This document shows, one piece after another, positions 5,081 through 10,378 of a stretch of DNA of 10,378 nucleotides. Each line of letters opens with the position of its first letter. Position 1 is the stretch's first letter. The notes under the pieces are model-generated. The model ran no database searches and had not been told where the DNA came from. It saw nothing but the letters and a program-made list of their open reading frames with translations. A program made the position numbers and the translations under genes. The stretch is from Acetobacteraceae bacterium (lineage in GTDB: Bacteria; Pseudomonadota; Alphaproteobacteria; Acetobacterales; Acetobacteraceae), in NCBI GenBank assembly GCA_947476855.1, contig CANJSR010000151.1, positions 1 to 10,378 of the forward strand. Reading direction: 5' to 3'.

Positions 5081-6532
5081 TTGGTTAATGCCGCAACGAC
5101 TTTCCGTGCCTTTCTGTCGCTGCTGCCGATCGCGGTGCCCGTCCTGGTGGGCGCGGCGGTGCTGCGTGGGGCGGAATATGATGAGCAATACACGCTGTTC
5201 CTGACCGGCCAGGTGGTCCGGCCGGATTGGGGGAATGCGATCTTCCCCGCCTCGGCGGTCGCCGCCTTGCAGACTCCGGCGTTCGATCCGGTCGGGCTGG
5301 CGCATGCTCTGCGGACGACGGACGTGCATCCGCCGCTATATTTCTGGCTGGTCGCGGCCTGGCGGATGCTCGCGGGGGGCGATCTGCTGGCCGCCCGGAG
5401 TCTGTCGGTGGTCTGCGCGCTGGGGTCGCTGCTGATGGTCGGGCTGCTGGCGTGCCGGCATGGCGTGCGTCCCTTGCCGGCGATGGCACTGACGCTGGGG
5501 TGCTACGGATTCGTCTATACGGGCGGCATCGCGCGCGGCTTTGCCCTGGCGATCCTGCTGACGCTGGCCGGTGCGGTATTGCTGGGCCGGCCGAGACCCC
5601 TGGCCGCGGGTCTGGCCCTGGGGGCGGCCTGCTGTGCCAACTACCTCGCGGTGTTCGCGGCGGCCGGCTACCTGGTCGGGCGGACGGCGGCACTTCCCCG
5701 GCCGATGGCAGTGCTGACGCGGGTGGGGATTGGGATGGCGCCCTTCCTTGCCCTCGATCTCTGGTTCTTCCTCGCCCAGCGCGGGTCGCGGTCGGATCAG
5801 TTTCCCCCCTTCGATCTGCTGGGGAGCCTGCCTCGGCTGCTGCGCTACATGGTCGCCAACGTCTTGGGCGGCCTGCCCTTGTATGTCCCACCGCCATGGG
5901 GAGCGATGGTGGCCGTGGTGCTGGCGATCCTGGCGGTGGGTCTGGCGGTGGTCATGCTGCCGATGGTTCGCCGCCATCCGGCGCTGTTGGGAGCCGCCAT
6001 GGCGCCGCCTTTGGGCCTGCTGGCGCTGGGCCTGGTGTTCGACAACACGCCGATCGAGTTGCGGTACCTGTCCTTCTCGGTTCCCTTCGTCGCGATCCTG
6101 CTCGCCGGTGCGCTGGATCGGTTCGCGCCCTGGGCGCTGGCGACGCTGCTTCTGATCCAGGCCGGGTCCCTGACCGGGCTGATGCTGGGCCGAGAGACTC
6201 GCCAGCCTGCCCGGGAAACCGCCCGTGCCGCCGCTATTTGGGCCAGGGACGGCGTTGTCCTCGTGCCGTTCGGCAATGACGGCGTGGGCATCCCCGGCGC
6301 CTTCGGGATCGAGGCCCCCCCTGCCCTGCGCCTGCTGGTCGTCCGCGCGACCGACGACCCGGACGACCTGCGGGCGCGGATCGCCGATGAGCACAGGGTC
6401 GTGATCGCGGCTCTGGCGCAGGACGATGCGTCCCGCGCCGCCATTCCGGTGATGCGGGCGGCCGTGGAGGGCGCGTGCTGGCGGCGGGCCGGCCACGGCT
6501 TCAACGTCACCGCCCTCGACCGGGTGTGCTGA
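5081..6532 (+). CDS. Polytopic membrane glycosyltransferase, GT39/ArnT-like
   Basis: About 483 residues if started at TTG 5081, which follows a weak GGTGG at 9-nt spacing. The open frame extends much further upstream, but that part is antisense to the GH5 gene and hydrophilic. The family fold is GT-C: a short N-terminal helix (10-29), then the Asp34-Glu35 pair of the first periplasmic loop (EYDEQYTLF), then DVHPPLYFWL (81-90), the hallmark of protein mannosyltransferase/ArnT-type enzymes. Roughly ten or eleven more hydrophobic segments follow, up to about residue 370. A small soluble C-terminal domain (375-483) is probably periplasmic. Such enzymes take a sugar from a polyprenyl-phosphate donor at the outer face of the inner membrane and attach it to lipid, glycan or protein. 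Donor and acceptor are unknown. The gene ends 7 nt from the convergent DinB gene. The start is the least certain point; the family is well supported. Confidence 0.82.
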   Translation: MVNAATTFRAFLSLLPIAVPVLVGAAVLRGAEYDEQYTLFLTGQVVRPDWGNAIFPASAVAALQTPAFDPVGLAHALRTTDVHPPLYFWLVAAWRMLAGGDLLAARSLSVVCALGSLLMVGLLACRHGVRPLPAMALTLGCYGFVYTGGIARGFALAILLTLAGAVLLGRPRPLAAGLALGAACCANYLAVFAAAGYLVGRTAALPRPMAVLTRVGIGMAPFLALDLWFFLAQRGSRSDQFPPFDLLGSLPRLLRYMVANVLGGLPLYVPPPWGAMVAVVLAILAVGLAVVMLPMVRRHPALLGAAMAPPLGLLALGLVFDNTPIELRYLSFSVPFVAILLAGALDRFAPWALATLLLIQAGSLTGLMLGRETRQPARETARAAAIWARDGVVLVPFGNDGVGIPGAFGIEAPPALRLLVVRATDDPDDLRARIADEHRVVIAALAQDDASRAAIPVMRAAVEGACWRRAGHGFNVTALDRVC

Positions 6533-6539
6533 CGGGCCG

Positions 6540-7046
6540 CTACGGTGCCGGCACGACCAGGAACAGGTCGGTGTCCCCGGGGTCCGCGCCGCACATGGTC
6601 AAGGCCGCATGGACCTGGCCGCGGTGATGGGTCTGGTGGTTGAAGAAATGGGTCATGAGCAGGGCCTTGTTCATGCTCATGGTCTTCTTCGCCGCGCCGC
6701 TGTACCAGGTCAGGTCGGTGTCCAGCCAGGCATCGTCCAGGCGGGCCGCGAACGCCTCGATCGCCGCGTCGGCACGAACCCGTTCGGCGCGGAGTTCGTC
6801 GAAATCATGGATCAGTGTCGGGCTTTGCGGGTTGGGGATGGTGTTGGCCGGCCAGCCATCAAGGCGGGACATCCATTGCCGGTCGCCCCACATCAGATGG
6901 TTCAGCGTCCCGTGCAGGGAGCCCCAGAACAACCCGCGGTCGGCGCGGCGCTGTTCATCGGTGAGGGTGGCGGCGGCGGCGTAAAAGCGGCGGTTCATCT
7001 CGGCGTTGTAGAACGCCATCGTCCGGATAAAGGCGGGTGTGATCAT
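6540..7046 (-). CDS. DinB family putative metalloenzyme
   Basis: A 168-residue protein, the usual length for the family. ATG 7044-7046 is chosen because AGGAGGG lies exactly 7 nt upstream; a longer frame to 7079 would put that site inside the coding region. The four-helix-bundle DinB fold is indicated by the metal-binding histidines His50 (TLNHLMWGD), His137 and His141 (FNHQTHHRGQVHAAL). HxxxHRGQ is the characteristic C-terminal signature. Relatives include thiol-dependent transferases such as bacillithiol and mycothiol transferases, but many have no known activity, so the thiol substrate is not assigned. The name comes from a damage-inducible Bacillus gene and is unrelated to DNA polymerase IV. 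It is convergent with the glycosyltransferase (7-nt gap) and lies downstream of the DUF4159 gene on the same strand after a 72-nt gap. It may be read from that operon or from a promoter of its own; no clear -35/-10 was seen. Confidence 0.9.
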   Translation of the reverse strand: MITPAFIRTMAFYNAEMNRRFYAAAATLTDEQRRADRGLFWGSLHGTLNHLMWGDRQWMSRLDGWPANTIPNPQSPTLIHDFDELRAERVRADAAIEAFAARLDDAWLDTDLTWYSGAAKKTMSMNKALLMTHFFNHQTHHRGQVHAALTMCGADPGDTDLFLVVPAP

Positions 7047-7053
7047 GGGTTGG

Positions 7054-7060
7054 CCCTCCT
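7054..7060 (-). promoter_or_regulatory. Strong Shine-Dalgarno of the DinB-family gene
   Basis: On the minus strand AGGAGGG ends 7 nt before ATG 7046. It is the best ribosome binding site in the window and fixes this start against the longer in-frame option at 7079. Confidence 0.85.
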
Positions 7061-7118
7061 GCCGGCACGCTCGCCGCACGTCGGCCTGGGGTCAATCTTG
7101 ATTCAGTCTTTCAACAGG

Positions 7119-10091
7119 CTATTGCCCCAGCCGTTGCAGGATGGCCGGTACATGCACCTGGTCGCCCTTGTAGTTTCCGGTCAGCGCGTACATCACGACG
7201 TTCACCCCGAACCGGTAGGCCAGCACCCGCTGCCGCTGCCCGCCCGGGATCACCGCATGGGGGTGCCGCCCGGCCGCGTCCACCGCCCAGGCCGAGGCCC
7301 AGTCATGCCCGCCGATGATGACGGGTGAGACACTGTCATTCGCCCGGTCCTGGTCCCTCTGTGCCCAGACCGCGTCGCCGGTGAAACGGCCGGGGAAGTC
7401 GGAGAGCAGATAGAACGAGCGGGACAGCACATGGTCCATGGTCACCGGCGCGAGGGCCGGGATGGTCAGGCCCTGGGCCACCCGCCGCAGCGCGTTGTCC
7501 GTGCCCGGCGCGAAGCCGGCGCCGGACCCAGAGTCCCGCGTGTCGATCAGGATGATCCCGCCCTTGGCCATGAACCCATTCAGCGCGGCGGCCTGTTCGG
7601 TGCTCAGCGGCTGGATGTCCGCGGTGATCGGCCAGTACAACAGCGGGTAGAAGCTCAGGTCCGATCGGCCGGGTTCCACCCCATCGGGTTGTGACAGCGC
7701 GGCCGAGGTCCGGCGGTTGACGTATTCCGACAGCCCGACGAGCCCGGCCCGCGCGGTTTCGTCGATGCGGGGATCGCCGGTCAGGATATGCCCCAGCCGG
7801 GTGGAGACCGCGGCGGGTGGCACGGGCTCCTGCGCCTGGACGCCGAGGGGCAGGATCAGCAGCATCAGGGCGGCCGCCACGGCTCGGGTCCGCAGCAGGC
7901 CGCGCAGGGCCAGGGCTATCAGCATGTCCACCGCCAGCAACAGAATCGCGGCCGCCATCAGCCAGGGCCCGATCTCCCGCTCCGCCGGTCGGTCGGCCAG
8001 AGGCTCGATCGTGGCGCCCGGGATCGGGGGAGCGGCGTCCAGCCGGGTCAGCGCCGAACCGACATTCAGGGCGCGACGGCCGTTCTCGGGCCCGTAGAGG
8101 CCGGGCGGATGGCGGGGGGACACGGGCATCCGGGCGAAGGCGTTACCCGCGAGGCCGGTCGCTGCGGCCTGGGGCGGGGACAGGACGCCGAAGCCGTCCA
8201 GCACCTCGGCTGGCGCCAACACCGTCGCCTCGGGTGTCGTGGCGATGCCGGCGGACAGCGCGACCAGGCGGCGCAACATGTCGACGAAGAGGCCTGACAG
8301 CGGCAGGTTGGACCAGTCCGCATTGGCCGTGACGTGGAACAGCACGACCCGCCCGGCGCCGCGCGCCGCCTGCGTGACAAGGGGCGTGCCGTCAGCCAGC
8401 CCCGCCCAGGTCCGGCTGCCCAGGCCCGCGCTGGGTTCGGCGAGCACCTGGCGGGTGATCTTGACGTCCTCCGGCACGGCCAGGCCGGCGAAGGGGGAGT
8501 CCGGTGGGAAGGGTGCGAGGCCGGCCGGCTCGCTCCAGGACAGCGCGCCGCCCAACTGGCGGTCGCCGCCCAGCAGTGGGACCGGCAGCAGGGTATCGGC
8601 GGCGGGACCCTGGGCCTCGGCCGATCGGGGGCCGGCGAAGCGGATCAGCAGGCCGCCTTTCTCGACCCAGGCGGCCAGGGCGTCGCGGTCGACGCCGGGC
8701 GGCAAAGGGCGATCGGCCAGGACAAGGACGGAGATATCGCGTTGCAGCAGCGTCGCCACGTCCCCATCCCTGAGTTCCGCGAAGGGTCCCAGGGCGCGCC
8801 GGAGATAATACAGCGCGCCGGTGAAAGGGGAGTCGGTGGCCGTCTGCTCCCCCGCCACCAGCCCGACGGGCCGGCGGCGCCAGCGTTCATCCAGCAGCGC
8901 GACCGCCCCGGCCGAGGCAGGTCCTTCCAGCACCAGCCGGCTGAGGCGGTTGCGGAGTTCCGGCGGCAGCGGAATCGGCGTTGAGGCTTCCCCCGTGCCG
9001 GCCGGGAAGGTCACGGGCGCGCGGGCCAGGGTGCGGCCGTCGCCACTCTGCGCGAGGACGTGGGTTTCGGTGTCCATCGGCTGCGGCGGCTGGGCGACGC
9101 GGGCGATCAGGCGGTCGGCCTCGCTTTCTGGGGTCAGGAGGACGCGGGGTGGGGTGGCGGCGCAGCAGACCTGGGTGACGGCGCCGGCCTTGGAGAGGGC
9201 GGCGGCGAAGCGGGGGAAGGGGTTGGTCCCTGGCACGGCGCCGGAGAGAGGTGGGGAGGCTGGGGTATTGGACGATGTCGGTGGGGTGCCTGAGCGTCCC
9301 GCCCCAGCCCCCTCCGTCATGGCCGGGCTTGACCCGGCCACCTGCCCCCCGTCCGTGCCGCCACGACCGTCCGCCGGTTGCGGCGTCGGCGTCGAGCGGG
9401 TGGCCGGGTCAAGCCCGGCCATGACGGAAGGGGGCGGGGTGGTGGCTCCTACACCCCCCGCCATGCCGGAGGGGGACGGGGCTGCGGCGCCCACACCCCC
9501 ACCCACGCCGGCTGAGCCCGTCATCACCCCATCACCAATATAAACCACCGACGTGCCAGCCTGCCCCCAGCCCTCCAGCGCCACGGCCGCGGCCAGGCGA
9601 TCCGGACCCCAGGCTCGGGGCACCACGGCGGCCAGCCGGGATCGTGCCTCCGGCACCGCCATCGGGCCCAGAACACGCGGAGCCTCCCCCGCGCCATCCG
9701 CCGCCGTCGCCAGTACCCCGACATCCCGCCCGGCTCTGCCCGCGCGATCCAACACGGCGCCGGCTGCCTCCATGCGCCGGGACCAATCGGGAGCCGAGGC
9801 CCAGCCGTTGTCGATCACCAGCAGCACCGGCCCGCTGCCGCTCATGGAAGCCCCTGCGTCCAGCACCGGACGCGCCAGAGCCACGATCACCAGCCCTGCC
9901 GCCACCAGCCGCAGCAGCAGCAGCCACCAGGGGGTCCGGGCCGGCGTTTCCTCCCGCGCATGCAGCCCCAGCAGCAGGCGGATCGCGGGGAAATTCTCGG
10001 TGCGCGGAGCGGGCGGCGTAACGCGCAGCAGGAACCACAGCACCGGCAGCACGGCCAGCGCGGCCAGGATCCAGGGTTCGGCGAAGATCAC
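7119..10091 (-). CDS. BatA-domain / DUF4159 large inner-membrane protein with an internal repeat insert
   Basis: A 990-residue protein starting at GTG 10089-10091, which overlaps the upstream stop as GTGA. Residues 1-80 are the BatA (aerotolerance regulator) N-terminal domain with membrane segments at 7-23 and 55-75. Residues 87-187 resemble a von Willebrand A-type fold with a degraded metal site (Asp94-Asn-Gly-Trp-Ala-Ser99 in place of DxSxS). Residues about 192-286 are a Pro/Gly/Ser-rich insert made from nucleotide repeats. Residues about 450-600 look like a class I glutamine amidotransferase-like domain (SVLVLADRPLPPGVD, AAWVEKGGLLIRF). Membrane segments follow at 709-733 and 736-752, the second resembling a signal peptide ending VQAQ. 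DUF4159 (about 760-990) is C-terminal and probably periplasmic (FYPLLYWPITAD, GGIILIDTRD, RFGVNVVMYALTGNYKGDQ). It is usually encoded with a MoxR ATPase and a DUF58 protein; a role in envelope integrity or chaperoning is assumed, not shown. Confidence 0.9.
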   Translation of the reverse strand: MIFAEPWILAALAVLPVLWFLLRVTPPAPRTENFPAIRLLLGLHAREETPARTPWWLLLLRLVAAGLVIVALARPVLDAGASMSGSGPVLLVIDNGWASAPDWSRRMEAAGAVLDRAGRAGRDVGVLATAADGAGEAPRVLGPMAVPEARSRLAAVVPRAWGPDRLAAAVALEGWGQAGTSVVYIGDGVMTGSAGVGGGVGAAAPSPSGMAGGVGATTPPPSVMAGLDPATRSTPTPQPADGRGGTDGGQVAGSSPAMTEGAGAGRSGTPPTSSNTPASPPLSGAVPGTNPFPRFAAALSKAGAVTQVCCAATPPRVLLTPESEADRLIARVAQPPQPMDTETHVLAQSGDGRTLARAPVTFPAGTGEASTPIPLPPELRNRLSRLVLEGPASAGAVALLDERWRRRPVGLVAGEQTATDSPFTGALYYLRRALGPFAELRDGDVATLLQRDISVLVLADRPLPPGVDRDALAAWVEKGGLLIRFAGPRSAEAQGPAADTLLPVPLLGGDRQLGGALSWSEPAGLAPFPPDSPFAGLAVPEDVKITRQVLAEPSAGLGSRTWAGLADGTPLVTQAARGAGRVVLFHVTANADWSNLPLSGLFVDMLRRLVALSAGIATTPEATVLAPAEVLDGFGVLSPPQAAATGLAGNAFARMPVSPRHPPGLYGPENGRRALNVGSALTRLDAAPPIPGATIEPLADRPAEREIGPWLMAAAILLLAVDMLIALALRGLLRTRAVAAALMLLILPLGVQAQEPVPPAAVSTRLGHILTGDPRIDETARAGLVGLSEYVNRRTSAALSQPDGVEPGRSDLSFYPLLYWPITADIQPLSTEQAAALNGFMAKGGIILIDTRDSGSGAGFAPGTDNALRRVAQGLTIPALAPVTMDHVLSRSFYLLSDFPGRFTGDAVWAQRDQDRANDSVSPVIIGGHDWASAWAVDAAGRHPHAVIPGGQRQRVLAYRFGVNVVMYALTGNYKGDQVHVPAILQRLGQ
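9313..9428. repeat. 29-bp perfect inverted repeat of the MAGLDPA palindromic type inside a gene
   Basis: The left arm 9313-9341 and right arm 9400-9428 are exact reverse complements over 29 nt, separated by 58 nt. Each arm is itself a hairpin: TGGCCGGG, CTTGA (or its complement), CCCGGCCA. The similarity continues imperfectly outward for roughly another 15 nt on both sides. In the DUF4159 gene frame, one arm encodes SVMAGLDPAT (222-231) and the other VAGSSPAMTE (251-260), so both orientations stay open. Translated MAGLDPA peptides are a familiar sign of intergenic palindromes scattered through alphaproteobacterial genomes; here a pair lies within a coding region. Confidence 0.9.
9417..9500 (-). 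repeat. Tandem 42-bp direct repeat coding for 14 residues
   Basis: Units 9459-9500 and 9417-9458 are adjacent, 42 nt each, and match at 33 of 42 positions by hand alignment. They encode GGVGAAAPSPSGMA (198-211) and GGVGATTPPPSVMA (212-225) of the DUF4159 protein. The second unit runs directly into the right arm of the palindromic repeat. The reverse complement of about 9282-9324 resembles the same unit, which gives a third, inverted copy beside the left arm. The unit length is a multiple of three, so gain or loss of copies preserves the frame. Confidence 0.75.
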
Positions 10092-10378
10092 CGCACACCC
10101 AGGGCGGTATAGAGCGTCAGCAATGCGGCCTCCGGCGGATGATCCGTCCGATGGACGCCAAATCCGAACCCCGCGGCGGCGCAGATCGAGGCCAACCCCT
10201 CCTGCTGCGCCCGCAGCCGGTCCATGTAGGCATCCCGCACCCCACTCACGCGAGGGATCAGCGTGTCCCCATCCTGCTCCACGCCACGAAACCGGATGCG
10301 TCCGTCATAGGGTAGCAACGCCTCGGCCGGGTCGAGCACCTGCAGCAGATACCCCCGCGCCGGCAGCGACGACAAAGC
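10088..10378 (-). CDS. DUF58 domain protein, C-terminal part (5' end beyond window)
   Basis: The frame is open to the right edge; 96 C-terminal residues are visible, ending at TGA 10088-10090. The segment GYLLQVLDPAEALLPYDGRI followed by RFRG, and the ending HRTDHPPEAALLTLYTALG, are characteristic of the C-terminus of alphaproteobacterial DUF58 proteins, which carry a VWA-like domain in the part that is not visible. DUF58 proteins normally pair with a MoxR-type AAA ATPase, expected next upstream, outside the window. The stop shares bases with the GTG of the BatA/DUF4159 gene (4-nt overlap), a tight coupling that supports one operon and stoichiometric synthesis. A leucine TTG codon near the edge is not a real start. 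Confidence 0.88.
   Translation of the reverse strand, partial: ALSSLPARGYLLQVLDPAEALLPYDGRIRFRGVEQDGDTLIPRVSGVRDAYMDRLRAQQEGLASICAAAGFGFGVHRTDHPPEAALLTLYTALGVR

Noticed and set aside
5085..6594. Several long minus-strand open frames opposite the glycosyltransferase
   Set aside because: They are Arg/Pro/Gln-rich with no motifs, whereas the plus strand encodes coherent membrane helices and the DE and HPPLYF signatures.
9301..9500. CRISPR-like array suggested by the clustered repeats
   Set aside because: There are only two direct units with no spacers between them plus an inverted pair, all within one open reading frame; no cas genes are present.
8821..9543. Plus-strand frame containing MAGLDPAT and VAGSSPAMT
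   Set aside because: These peptides arise because the repeat is an inverted pair and reads alike on both strands; the rest is antisense to the conserved BatA/DUF4159 protein.

Overview
This 10.4 kb window is GC-rich, densely packed bacterial DNA, most likely from an alphaproteobacterium and perhaps Rhodospirillales/Acetobacteraceae. Three things suggest this: the strong G/C preference at third codon positions, a DUF58 - BatA/DUF4159 gene pair in the arrangement common in that class, and a palindromic repeat whose translation reads MAGLDPA-, which is widespread in alphaproteobacterial genomes. The taxonomic call is inference, because there is no rRNA or marker gene. I see no insertion sequence, CRISPR array, tRNA or phage gene.

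Layout. (1) Positions 1-3517, plus strand, form a probable catabolic operon. It holds the C-terminal part of a thiamine-diphosphate enzyme (acetolactate synthase/benzoylformate decarboxylase type), a crotonase-family protein lacking both hydratase glutamates, and two consecutive D-2-hydroxyacid dehydrogenases of different subtypes. Together they suggest handling of a 2-oxo/2-hydroxy acid and its CoA thioester, but the substrate cannot be read from the sequence. An inverted repeat that buries the Shine-Dalgarno of the first dehydrogenase separates the two halves. (2) Positions 3518-3904 are non-coding. They hold a run of potential stem-loops ending in a textbook plus-strand intrinsic terminator, so this is either a small RNA gene or a long structured 3' UTR. 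(3) Positions 3905-5020, minus strand, encode a secreted GH5 (cellulase-type) glycoside hydrolase. It is divergent from a polytopic GT39/ArnT-like glycosyltransferase (5081-6532, plus). (4) Positions 6540-7046, minus strand, encode a DinB-family putative metalloenzyme with an excellent ribosome binding site. (5) Positions 7119-10378, minus strand, hold a large membrane protein (BatA N-terminal domain plus DUF4159) and the C-terminus of an upstream DUF58 protein. The two overlap by 4 nt (GTGA). They are the downstream end of a MoxR/DUF58/BatA-type envelope operon whose start lies beyond the right edge.

The most unusual structures are three. A Pro/Gly/Ser-rich insert in the DUF4159 protein is made of a 29-bp perfect inverted repeat plus 42-bp tandem units, all kept in frame. 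The structured intergenic RNA candidate has an exposed CCUCCC next to its terminator. The third is the hairpin that sequesters the Shine-Dalgarno at 1480-1515. Nothing here proves a wholly new system, and most genes are recognisable families.
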